A DNA stretch of 64,000 nt from Chryseosolibacter sp040902445 (GTDB lineage: Bacteria; Bacteroidota; Bacteroidia; Cytophagales; Cyclobacteriaceae), in assembly GCA_040902445.1 (NCBI GenBank), contig JBBDXJ010000293.1, positions 11,278 to 75,277 of the forward strand. Direction: 5' to 3'. The translations under genes and the position numbers were made by a program. The first letter of the stretch is position 1; each line of letters opens with the position of its first letter. Positions 18,869 to 27,669 of the stretch are shown piece after piece. Under the pieces are notes generated by a model that was given only the letters and a program-made list of their open reading frames with translations, was not told where the DNA came from and did not search any database.

Positions 18869-20314
18869 ATGTTTTCTCTAATCCCACTACCCTTGAATTC
18901 TAAAACAACCTTTACCCTTGCCGCTCTCCTATTTCTGATCTTTATACTTTCATGTTCCGAACGCAAGGGTACGGATCAAAAATCAGAACTGTCTATTGGT
19001 ATTGCTGAAGTGAATTATACACCGGAAGTCGGATTGGACATGGCTGGCAATTACCGGGGCGACGATTATGGCTCACGCGGAGTCCACGACTCTCTTTATG
19101 CAAAAGCCATTGTCGCCGCGAATGACAAAGGAGAGAAAGTTGCCTTGCTCTCGGTAGATATCTGCTATATACCGAAAGCATCAGTTGAAATGATGCGGGC
19201 TTATATCGCATCCAATTCAACTATCAAGGCGGGCAATGTGATGATCATGGCAACCCATACACACAGTGGCCCTGTAGCGGAACTCCATGCGCCGCAAGCA
19301 AAGGAATACCTGACGAAGGCGGCGAGTGCTGTTCTCAAGGCAGATAAGGATTTGAAACCCACTGCTCTTTCTGTAGGGCGGGCTAAAGAAGACAGGGTAT
19401 CCCACAATCGCCGTCTAAAATGTAAAGATGGCACCACGCATATGTGCTGGGAGAAATTTGAACCTGGCTTTGTCATTGAGCCATGGGGACCGATAGATCC
19501 TGAACTCATCACATTGTCGATCACACAGGAAGGTAAACCCACAGGGGTGATTGTAAATTTTGCCTGTCATGCCACAACACTAACGGGGAATAATTGGTTA
19601 TACACGGCAGATTATCCCGGGTACCTGGGAGAATCCATCCGGAAGGTGAAAGGCCGCGATTACATGCCCATATTTTTCAATGGATGCTCAGGGAACGTAA
19701 CCCAGGTTGACTACAGGGTAGGATTTCCCGATACCTACCAGGAATGTCAACGTATAGGATACATCCTCGGAGTTTCAGCGTTGGAGGCCATTCGAAATGA
19801 AGAGCCTGTGTCGGGTGATGTCGTCGCAGTTTCGAGCGAAATGGTTCCGGTGAAGCGCATGACTATTACAGATGAGCAATTTGCCTGGGCAAGGGCTATC
19901 CTCAAAAAAGTTGAAAAGGAAGGTATGCCACCGCTTCAGGCCGATGGTATCCCGGACGCTCAGTATGCAAAAGATTGGGTTGATATGCGACGGGATCAGG
20001 ACATTGTCGATAGTCTTGAAGTCATGGTTGTTCGCGTGGGTGATACTGCGTTCGTTGGATTGCCCGGCGAAATGTTCACTGAATTTGGAATCGATATCAA
20101 AGCCAAATCACCGTGCAGGAATACTATGGTGATGGGGCTGGCAAATGATGAAAGAGGATATTTCCCTACAAAAGAATCATTTACACAAGGGCCAAAAGGT
20201 TTCACGCCGATGATTACAGGATATGAAACAACTCCCGGAACAACGAGATATGAAATCGGAGCCGGTGAGAAATTGTCTGAATCTGCCATTAAACAACTGG
20301 AAAAGTTGTTTTAA
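18869..20314 (+). CDS. Neutral/alkaline ceramidase-like lipoprotein
   Basis: 481 residues with an N-terminal lipoprotein signal ending FILSCS. The body matches the N-terminal catalytic domain of neutral ceramidases: GIAEVNYTPEVGLDMAGN, ATHTHSGP (Zn site), NFACHATTL, and FFNGCSGNV with the presumptive active Ser at about residue 274. It lacks the C-terminal domain of true ceramidases (usually 640-760 residues). Many such shorter Bacteroidota proteins act on unknown N-acyl or amide substrates. The operon context (aminotransferase, RidA, dipeptidase) suggests hydrolysis of an amide outside the cytoplasm that releases an amino compound for import. That role is an inference. Confidence 0.82.
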   Translation: MFSLIPLPLNSKTTFTLAALLFLIFILSCSERKGTDQKSELSIGIAEVNYTPEVGLDMAGNYRGDDYGSRGVHDSLYAKAIVAANDKGEKVALLSVDICYIPKASVEMMRAYIASNSTIKAGNVMIMATHTHSGPVAELHAPQAKEYLTKAASAVLKADKDLKPTALSVGRAKEDRVSHNRRLKCKDGTTHMCWEKFEPGFVIEPWGPIDPELITLSITQEGKPTGVIVNFACHATTLTGNNWLYTADYPGYLGESIRKVKGRDYMPIFFNGCSGNVTQVDYRVGFPDTYQECQRIGYILGVSALEAIRNEEPVSGDVVAVSSEMVPVKRMTITDEQFAWARAILKKVEKEGMPPLQADGIPDAQYAKDWVDMRRDQDIVDSLEVMVVRVGDTAFVGLPGEMFTEFGIDIKAKSPCRNTMVMGLANDERGYFPTKESFTQGPKGFTPMITGYETTPGTTRYEIGAGEKLSESAIKQLEKLF

Positions 20315-20376
20315 TGTGTCATTCTAGATCCGTTGTGGAATTTCAGAAACCTAGGCTCATAAACACCAATACCTGA

Positions 20377-21675
20377 ATGTATCGTTACGAACAATCTGCG
20401 AAATTATTAGATCGGGCAAAAAGATCGCTGGCAGGGGGCGTGTCTTCTGAATTCAGGAAGTACAATCATCCTCATGCGATTTTTTATTCGCATGCAGAAG
20501 GGAGCCGGATATTTGATGTGGATGGTAATGAATATCTGGATTTTACACTAAGCCAGGGGCCGATGATTGTTGGACACAATCATCCACACGTTGTAAAAAG
20601 AGTTGAAGACTATGCAAAGAAAGGTCAGCTTTTTGCAGGGCAGCACCTCCTGGAAATTGAACTGGCAGAGAAACTGCAACGACTTATTCCCTCCGCTGAA
20701 TTAATGCGGTTTTGCCTGGATGGCTCAGAAGCAGTGCAAACTGCATTCAGGGTCGCCCGAGCCAAAACCGGAAAGCAAAAGTTCTTGCGATTTGAGGGAC
20801 ATTACCACGGGTGGCTTGATAACGTAGCCTGGGGGTTGTCGACACCCTCGCCTGAAGAACTGGGTTCGATGGAAGATCCGGTGGTTTTTCCCTGGTCGGC
20901 CGGCCTCCCGCATAGCGCAAAGCATGATTTTATTGTTTTACCCTGGAACGATCTTGCCCTTCTGGAAAAAAAGATAAAAGAAAATCATCGGGAGATTGCT
21001 GCAATTATTACGGAGCCCATAATGTGCAACAACGGATGCATTTTGCCACGGGAAGGCTACCTGCAAGGAATGAGAGAACTTTGTGACCGTTATAATATTG
21101 CGCTTATTTTTGATGAGGTCATTACCGGGTTCAGAACTTCTTTAGGCGGTGCACAGAAGTATTATAATGTCATACCCGACCTGTCGATTTTCGCCAAAGC
21201 CATCGCCAGTGGATACCCGATCTCAGCCATTGTCGGTAAAAAGGATTGGATGAACCTGATCGCTGAAGGTAAAGTAATACACGCCGGTACCATGAACAGC
21301 AGCAACTCCACTGTTGCCGCAGCGATCGGTACGCTGGAGGTGCTGGAATCAGAAAATGTTGTGCAAAGAATTTTCAAATTGGGGTTACAATTGATGGAGG
21401 GCTTGCGTGAAATCGGTAAACAACACAACACCAATCTTTTGGTACAGGGATTAGGACCCATGCTGCACGCGGGATTTACAGACCTTGCCGCAGTACACGA
21501 TTTCAGAGATGTACTCTCATATGACAAAGTGAAGTTGAATAAATTCATCGCCGCCATGCACGATCAGGGTATCAGAATAATTGGCCGGGGATTATGGTAT
21601 ATCTCTGCCGCCCACACTGAGGAGGACATTCATACAGCCCTTGCCAAAACATCCAACGTCTTCAAACGATTATAA
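20377..21675 (+). CDS. Class III PLP-dependent aminotransferase (GSA-aminomutase-like)
   Basis: 432 residues of the fold-type I class III family, close to glutamate-1-semialdehyde aminomutase in layout. It shows LAGGVSSEFRKY, DGNEYLDFTLSQGP, FCLDGSEAVQTAFRVARA, the HYHGW cofactor-binding turn, IFDEVITGFR, and the Schiff-base Lys in FAKAIASGYP at about residue 274. A haem-pathway role is unlikely here. The gene sits between a ceramidase-like hydrolase and an MFS permease in a catabolic-looking operon, and many HemL-like proteins transaminate amino sugars or beta-amino acids. The 62-bp gap before it and 13-bp gap after it fit co-transcription. Confidence 0.88.
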   Translation: MYRYEQSAKLLDRAKRSLAGGVSSEFRKYNHPHAIFYSHAEGSRIFDVDGNEYLDFTLSQGPMIVGHNHPHVVKRVEDYAKKGQLFAGQHLLEIELAEKLQRLIPSAELMRFCLDGSEAVQTAFRVARAKTGKQKFLRFEGHYHGWLDNVAWGLSTPSPEELGSMEDPVVFPWSAGLPHSAKHDFIVLPWNDLALLEKKIKENHREIAAIITEPIMCNNGCILPREGYLQGMRELCDRYNIALIFDEVITGFRTSLGGAQKYYNVIPDLSIFAKAIASGYPISAIVGKKDWMNLIAEGKVIHAGTMNSSNSTVAAAIGTLEVLESENVVQRIFKLGLQLMEGLREIGKQHNTNLLVQGLGPMLHAGFTDLAAVHDFRDVLSYDKVKLNKFIAAMHDQGIRIIGRGLWYISAAHTEEDIHTALAKTSNVFKRL

Positions 21676-21688
21676 CCACTAGAAAATC

Positions 21689-22939
21689 ATGACCGCGAGG
21701 AGCAGGTATCTTATTCCGCTTGTGATGATTGGTTTATTGTTTGGCGTATTCGGCTTTGCAGCCTGGATGAACAGCATCCTCATCCCTTACTTCCAGATCA
21801 CACTGGAATTGAACAGCGTTCAAACTACGCTGGTAACTTTTTCTTTTTTTATAGCTTATGTTGTCATGGCCTTGCCCTCATCCTGGGTGTTAAAAAAGAT
21901 CGGGTTTAAGAAGGGCATCGTGTTCGGCCTGGTGATCATGGCGGTTGGAACACTCCTGTTTATTCCGGCGGCATTATCCAGGACGTACGAGATATTTCTG
22001 TTGGGTCTGTTTTTTATGGGAACGGGTCAGGCACTCCTACAGACAGCAGCGAATCCTTATTTAACTATTTTGGGCCCGATTGAAAGTGCGGGCCAGCGCA
22101 ATAGTCTAATGGGAATCTTCAATAAAGTAGCAGGCATATTAAGTCAGCGTATTGTCGGGCCTATTCTTTTGTTAAATGCTGACTCGATTATGTCAGCTTT
22201 AACAAAAATGAGTGATGAGGAAAAAATCGCCGCGCTGGATAACATGGCTCTACGTGTCATAAATCCATACATCATTATCACCCTATCATTGTTGGCCATG
22301 GCCATCATCATGTGGTTGGTTGCGCTTCCCGAGGTAAATGAAGAGGATGCCAACGCGGAAGAGCCTGGAGCTTCGCACACCAGCATATGGCAGTTTCCTA
22401 ATCTCATCCTGGGAGTACTGGCACTTTTTTGTGCAGAGGGTACCGAATCAATTACCAGCTATTATATTATTCCCTATGGCCAAAGTATGGGTTTCTCCAC
22501 CGAAACTTCACAGGTTTTTGTTGATTATATCATTTATGCGATGCTCGCAGGATACTTCCTGGGGACAGTTTTAATCCCTAAATATATTTCGCAAAGCAAA
22601 GCACTTGGAATCTGTGCTTTTTTAGGTATTTGTTTTTCGATAGGAGCCATTGCTACCGATGGATTTACTTCTGTATTATGCGTAATCGCCATGGGTTTTT
22701 GCAATGCGCTTAACTGGCCGTGCATTTGGCCGCTTGCATTGAAAGGGGTCGGTCGATTTACCAAAACCGCTGCAGCCTTTTTGATCATGGCCATTGCCGG
22801 CGATGCAATTTTTCCCGTCCTCTATGCTGAGATCAACACGCTGTTTGGCGGTAATTCCGGAGTATATTTAATCTTGATCTTATATGCAGGAATTCTTTAC
22901 TACGCAACGATTGGCCATAAAAGGAGGGCATGGGCATGA
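21689..22939 (+). CDS. MFS transporter (FucP-like sugar/organic solute permease)
   Basis: 416 residues with about 12 membrane helices. The N-terminal half resembles the fucose/glucose:H+ symporter group (FucP/GluP): FGFAAWMNSILIPYFQI, LPSSWVLKKIGFKKGI and FFMGTGQALLQTAANPYL, which is a hallmark of this subfamily. The central loop (EEKIAALDNMALR) is moderate in length. The C-terminal half carries GFCNALNWPCIWPLAL. It probably imports the compound degraded by the surrounding enzymes. Substrate assignment to a sugar is not safe, because this subfamily also appears in amino-compound operons. Confidence 0.88.
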   Translation: MTARSRYLIPLVMIGLLFGVFGFAAWMNSILIPYFQITLELNSVQTTLVTFSFFIAYVVMALPSSWVLKKIGFKKGIVFGLVIMAVGTLLFIPAALSRTYEIFLLGLFFMGTGQALLQTAANPYLTILGPIESAGQRNSLMGIFNKVAGILSQRIVGPILLLNADSIMSALTKMSDEEKIAALDNMALRVINPYIIITLSLLAMAIIMWLVALPEVNEEDANAEEPGASHTSIWQFPNLILGVLALFCAEGTESITSYYIIPYGQSMGFSTETSQVFVDYIIYAMLAGYFLGTVLIPKYISQSKALGICAFLGICFSIGAIATDGFTSVLCVIAMGFCNALNWPCIWPLALKGVGRFTKTAAAFLIMAIAGDAIFPVLYAEINTLFGGNSGVYLILILYAGILYYATIGHKRRAWA

Positions 22940-22975
22940 ACAAAATATTCAATTGAACAGACTAAAATTTCTGTC

Positions 22976-23965
22976 ATGATGAGCACGGAATCAAACGAGG
23001 TAGGTGTGGTGGGTCTTGGATTAATGGGTTGTAGCATCGTAGCCGCTCTACTGATGCAGGGTTACAAAGTTGTTGCTGTTGCCCCGCAGGAATCTGATCT
23101 GGAGCTTGCCCCCGGCCGGATCCTGCATGCGCTCCGGGAATCCTCTAAACAAAAAATACATACAAAAGATGTAAACGCGCTGAATTCGAAAGTGTTGTAT
23201 ACACGAGACTATGCAGACTTGCGCCATTGTTTTCTTATATCAGAATGCGTTGTCGAAAATGTTGACATCAAAAAAAATGTTTATGACCTGATCGAATCTA
23301 ATGTTTCTGAAACAGCATTGATTTCCACCAATACTTCTGCCATACCGATCACTATTTTACAGGCCCCTTTGAAACATCCGGAGCGATTTGTCGGAATGCA
23401 CTGGGCTGAGCCTGCTTTTACAACACCATTTCTCGAAATTATTTGCGGACCGAAAACCGATCAACTGATTGCTGAAAGTCTTTATAAAATTGCCACGAGC
23501 TGGGGAAAGGAGCCCACGCTTCTGCGCAAAGATATCCGCGGGTTCATTACAAACAGGTTAATGTATGCAATGTTCAGAGAGGGATTCAATCTGGTTGAAA
23601 ATGGTTATGCCTCTATTGAAGACATCGACAGGGCCTGCAGAAATGATGCGGGCCATTGGATGACTTTTTGCGGGATGTTCCGCTTCATGGACCTTACCGG
23701 CCTCCGCGCCTATTATCACGTGATCAAGGATCTGTTCCCAACCCTCGCCAATCAGACGGAAACACCAAAGCTGATCGAGGATATTGCGAAAGAGGGAGGA
23801 AATGGTATTACCAATGGCAATGGGTTTTACAAGTATTCAAAGGAAGAATCGGCAGAATGGGAAAAGGCCTTTGAGGAATTTTCCTATGATATCAATTTGC
23901 TTTCCAAAAAATACCCCATAAACCTGGTTGAACAAAGGCTGAAAAATAAATCCAAAAAACAGTAG
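22976..23965 (+). CDS. 3-hydroxyacyl-CoA dehydrogenase family NAD-dependent oxidoreductase
   Basis: 329 residues. The Rossmann NAD site VGVVGLGLMGCSIVAALLMQ opens the protein. NTSAIPITILQAPLKHPERF, GMHWAEPAF (His-Trp-Glu variant of the family's HFFNPP loop), KDIRGFITNRL and a C-terminal helical dimerisation domain follow. The HFFNPP-to-HWAEPA change argues against a classic beta-oxidation enzyme and for relatives that oxidise small hydroxy acids such as carnitine or gulonate. It is the fifth gene of the RidA operon, 36 bp after the permease and 11 bp before the dipeptidase. The substrate is unknown. Confidence 0.85.
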   Translation: MMSTESNEVGVVGLGLMGCSIVAALLMQGYKVVAVAPQESDLELAPGRILHALRESSKQKIHTKDVNALNSKVLYTRDYADLRHCFLISECVVENVDIKKNVYDLIESNVSETALISTNTSAIPITILQAPLKHPERFVGMHWAEPAFTTPFLEIICGPKTDQLIAESLYKIATSWGKEPTLLRKDIRGFITNRLMYAMFREGFNLVENGYASIEDIDRACRNDAGHWMTFCGMFRFMDLTGLRAYYHVIKDLFPTLANQTETPKLIEDIAKEGGNGITNGNGFYKYSKEESAEWEKAFEEFSYDINLLSKKYPINLVEQRLKNKSKKQ

Positions 23966-23976
23966 CGTTACACAGA

Positions 23977-25071
23977 ATGTTTATTGTTGATGCACATTTG
24001 GATCTGGCTACAAACGCCATTACACTCAACCGGGATCTCACGAAACCTGTTCATGCAATACGCGAAAGGGAAAAACAACTTAACTGGCAAGACACCCAGG
24101 ACCGCGGCCAGGGAACAGTGGCCCTTCCTGAATTGCGGAAAGGAAATGTGGGCCTTGTAGTGGCAACCATTATCTCCCGCTTTTCTTCTGGTAAACCATT
24201 GCCAAGCCTAAACTTGCCTGGTTGGCATTCTGCCGAGCAAGCCTACGCCTATGGGCAGGGGCAACTGGCATGGTATAAAGTCATGGAAGAGAGGGGAGAG
24301 ATGGTGCAGATCACCACGTTGTCGCAGTTACAGAATCATCTCTCTTTATGGAGAAACACCAGTGCAATCCATCCTAAAAAACCTGTTGGTTATATCTTAA
24401 GCCTGGAAGGTGCAGATTCTGTTATTAACATCAACTACCTGGAAAAATATTATGATCAGGGATTAAGGGCGATCGGCCCTGCTCACTTTGGGCCCGGACG
24501 GTATGCAGCGGGCACACATTCGGACGGCAGCGGACTCACAAAAATCGGAAAGGAACTTCTCCGGGAAATGGATCAGTTAAAAATCATTCTGGATGCCACC
24601 CATTTAACCGATAAAGGTTTTTTTGAGGCCATGGATATTTTTCACGGCTCAGTTTGGGCAAGCCATCAAAACTGCCGGACCCTGGTGCCAGGTGAAAGGC
24701 AATTTTCAGATGAGCAGTTGAAATTGATTATTGAAAGGGGTGGAGTGATCGGTGGTGCGCTGGATACATGGATGTTGTATCCTGAATTTAAACTGGGAAA
24801 AAGTAATCCCAAAGATCTGGGCATCAATCTTGAAAAACTCGTTGGTCATTTTGATCACATTTGTCAGCTTGCAGGAAACTGTTCGCATATAGGATTTGGT
24901 ACCGATCTCGATGGTCTTTTCGGTACAGAACAAACACCCTATGATATGGATACCATCGCCGATATCGTCAGGTTTGAAGAGATCTTGACACGCCGTGGCT
25001 ATACTGCCGGAGATATCACCAATATATTTTCCGGTAACTGGCTTCGGGTTATTAGGAAATCATGGGCGTAA
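23977..25071 (+). CDS. M19-family (renal dipeptidase-like) zinc peptidase
   Basis: 364 residues with the complete M19 ligand set visible: DAHLD (His 7, Asp 9), SLEGADSV (bridging Glu), DATHLTDKGF (His), ASHQNCRTL (His) and GFGTDLDG (late Asp). No signal peptide is seen, so it should act in the cytoplasm. Family members cleave dipeptides, including those with a C-terminal D-residue, and some bacterial ones act on N-acyl or beta-lactam bonds. As the last gene of the RidA operon it may release an amino acid from a conjugate imported by the MFS permease. Confidence 0.92.
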   Translation: MFIVDAHLDLATNAITLNRDLTKPVHAIREREKQLNWQDTQDRGQGTVALPELRKGNVGLVVATIISRFSSGKPLPSLNLPGWHSAEQAYAYGQGQLAWYKVMEERGEMVQITTLSQLQNHLSLWRNTSAIHPKKPVGYILSLEGADSVININYLEKYYDQGLRAIGPAHFGPGRYAAGTHSDGSGLTKIGKELLREMDQLKIILDATHLTDKGFFEAMDIFHGSVWASHQNCRTLVPGERQFSDEQLKLIIERGGVIGGALDTWMLYPEFKLGKSNPKDLGINLEKLVGHFDHICQLAGNCSHIGFGTDLDGLFGTEQTPYDMDTIADIVRFEEILTRRGYTAGDITNIFSGNWLRVIRKSWA

Positions 25072-25601
25072 GGGGGAATAAGGGGCATAACGGATATAAG
25101 AGCTTTTTCGAAAGCAAGCACAGAATATGTACATGATCGACGTAGTTGCCGATCTAAACCGGAAAACATTCAAGATCGTTGCAAATTCCGCCTGGATAAC
25201 TTTGGAGTTCGGCTTCAATTGATTGATGAATCAGCCGGGCCCCTGTGTTTTTACCCACTTCCTATTCCGCCCCTTCAGGGCTTCTGTCTGACTGCATTAA
25301 TCCCCAGGGCTTTCACCCTGTGGGCTGATATATTGCGCCCTTTCAGGGCTGGATGCATTTAACCTTGCGATCGATTAATGCGAGTGTGGCACTATCATTC
25401 TGAAAATATTTTTTCCTTTCCGTGCAACCATTACCCCTTCCCGAAGTATCCTTGGTAGGCAAAGGTGAAAAAAATGAGCCAGTCATTGGTTGTTGTTGTT
25501 AGTGGGCATTACCAGTTACCAACAATCAAAAACTAACAACCGGGATTCAACCTTTTGCGATCAGAAAACGATCTGCATCCGACTACATCAATCCCATCGA
25601 T
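25072..25601. other. Intergenic region with a CCTTTCAGGGC-type repeat
   Basis: No gene is supported here. The region starts with a purine-rich GTAAGGGGGAATAAGGGG tract (25069-25086), which resembles the tracts next to the other repeats at 51425 and 57143. It then holds the triple hairpin repeat (25265-25352). A 9-bp inverted repeat GTTGTTAGT/ACTAACAAC follows (25495-25503, 25532-25540), before the start of the decayed permease. Confidence 0.6.
25265..25352. repeat. Intergenic repeat with three GGGC-type hairpins
   Basis: The segment reads as three related blocks: GCCCCTTCAGGGC, CCCCAGGGCTTTCACCCTGT followed by GGGC, and GCGCCCTTTCAGGGCT. The first and third are near-identical short palindromes. 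The middle block pairs CAGGG with CCCTG. This arrangement is reminiscent of dispersed intergenic repeats in Bacteroidota genomes. A fragment-like match (CCCCAGGGCTTTCCC) occurs at about 12522. Confidence 0.65.
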
Positions 25602-27423
25602 ATGTTTCAAAACTATTTCAAGATTGCCTGGAGAAATATGTCCAGGCAAAAAATGTACACCTCCATCAAGATCGGAGGTTTTGCCATCGGATTGGCTACG
25701 TGTATTGTCATTGGGCTCTTCATCCGGCATGAATTGAGTTATGAATTACATATAAAGGATGCACAAAACATCTATCGCGTTTACAACCAGTACGAAGATG
25801 GAAGCGGAACTGCCGTTCCCGCTCCATTTGCATCAATATTGAGGGCGGATTATCCCGAAATTGAAAAAGTTGCCAGGCTTATTCCCTACAAATGGTTCAA
25901 ATGCAGGAAATAATCTCATGCGCCGGGACGATCAGCTTGAAAATACTTTTGAAGAAGGTTTCGCATATGCCGACCCGGAGTTACTAGAGATTCTGGAGAT
26001 CCCCATGGTCTATGGCAGTCCTGCGCACGCGCTGGCCAAACCCAACACAATTGTTTTGGCAAAAAGCAAAGCCGATAAATATTTTCCGAATGAAGACCCT
26101 GTCGGAAAAACAATCATTCTCAACGATGACAAGTCCCAGCCTTTTACAGTTGGAGGTGTGATGGAGGATTTCCCCCGGACATCGCACCTGCAATTTGATT
26201 TTTTCATTACCCTTACCGGTAAAGAGTTTTGGCAGGGCGAACAGACTAGCTGGTGTTGCTGGAATTACAACCCGTATATCAAAGTAAGGCCTGGCACAGA
26301 TCCGGCTGAACTGGAAAAAAAATTACTTGCCATGAAAAATATCTATATCGACTACCTCGCGAAGGAAGGAAATCAATCTGTAAATGACGTACGCAAGTAT
26401 CTTTTTTTTGTTTTGCAACCTGTGCGTGATATTCACTTGTTTTCAGCAGATATCGGTGACGCGATAGAACATGGCGACATCCGCTACATATGGCTATTTG
26501 GTGGTATTGCCTGCTTTATCCTTGCGCTTGCCTGCATCAACTTCATCAATCTTTCCACAGCGAAGTCGGCAAACCGGGCTAAGGAAGTTGGATTGCGAAA
26601 AGTTGTGGGTTCAGTCCGGAGTCATCTTGTCAGGCAGTTCCTGACTGAATCGGTGATCTTCAGCATGGTCTCATTTGTTCTTGCCGTTTTTCTGGTATGG
26701 ATTGGCTTGCCTTACTTTAATGATCTCGCGGGCAAAGCCCATTCAATTCCCTGGGGAGCATGGTGGCTTTTCCCCCTTCTGACTGCATCGGCGCTCTTCA
26801 TAGGAGTGCTTGCCGGCATTTACCCTGCATTTTATCTTTCATCCTTCAAACCGATCGATGTTCTCAAAGGAAGCATCGCGCGAGGTAGCAAAACTTCAGG
26901 CATGAGGAGTGTGATGGTTGTATTTCAGTTTACGACCTCAATCGTACTGATCATCGGCACGTTCATTATTTACCGCCAGATGGATTTTATTCTCAATAAA
27001 AAGATCGGGTACGATAAAGACCAGGTAGTGATGCTGCAGGGCGCGAATACTCTTGGTAAACAGCAGCAAACTTTTAAAGACGAGTTGTTGCGCCTTTCGG
27101 GTGTACAACATGTTACAGTCAGCCAGTATTTTCCTGTGGATGGAACAACACGTGATCAGAACATGTTTTATCGCGATGGGAAATCCCAGGAAGAAAAAGG
27201 CTTTGGCGCACAACGGTGGTATGTTGATGAAGATTACCTCAGCACGTTAGCCTGGTATATGATGCAGAAATGGCTTCAGGATTACAAATACCGCACCGAG
27301 ATCACCTGGGATGTTTTTGCGATCTCGGGATTTCTCGCTGTATTCATTGCCTTGCTTACGGTGAGCTACCAATCCATCCGGGCAGCTTTGGCAAACCCAG
27401 CGAATAACCTGAGGTCCGAATAA
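25602..27423 (+). pseudogene. FtsX/MacB-type permease, frameshifted and internally deleted
   Basis: The first frame (25602-25913) begins like an intact permease (FQNYFKIAWRNMSRQKMYTS) and reaches ARLIPYKWF. The continuation, NAGNNLMRRDDQLENTFEEG, lies in another frame, so a frameshift occurred near 25893-25910. The rest runs to 27423 through EVGLRKVVGSVRSH, then YVDEDYLSTL at about 27245. It jumps directly to AWYMMQKWLQDYKYRTEITW, which in the intact paralogues lies roughly 200 residues further on. The second periplasmic domain and the EIGIRK-type bundle signature are therefore missing. The gene is about 600 residues instead of about 800. A functional product is very unlikely. Confidence 0.88.
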
Positions 27424-27496
27424 ATAATAACAATTCAAATGCAACCTTTCGCTTAACCTTTTTAATATGGGAGGTGGTCCTTGAACATGGTGAGGG

Positions 27497-27560
27497 ATCA
27501 ATTGCCTCCACCTTTAGTGGTGGATAAAACAGTAACCATTTAACCAGGGCTTTAGCCCAA
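27497..27560 (+). repeat. Dispersed hairpin repeat, typical copy
   Basis: ATCAATTGCCTCCACC-TTTAGT-GGTGGATAAAA forms the hairpin block, and CCAGGGCTTTAGCCC follows at 27544-27558. It lies between the decayed permease and the amidohydrolase gene. The same blocks recur at 57191-57262, and split by the IS110 element at 49767 and 51369. Confidence 0.75.
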
Positions 27561-27669
27561 GGGATGGGTTGACGCTGTGGAGGATTAAAGCCATTCCAGT
27601 TGTGTAAAAATTATTATTCATTTACACTTAGCGTTCACAATTTGCGGCAAAACTGACTAACTTCATCAC

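Noticed and set aside
20377..21675. Aminotransferase considered as HemL of haem biosynthesis
   Set aside because: The operon partners (RidA, ceramidase-like hydrolase, MFS, M19 peptidase) indicate catabolism, and no other haem gene is close.
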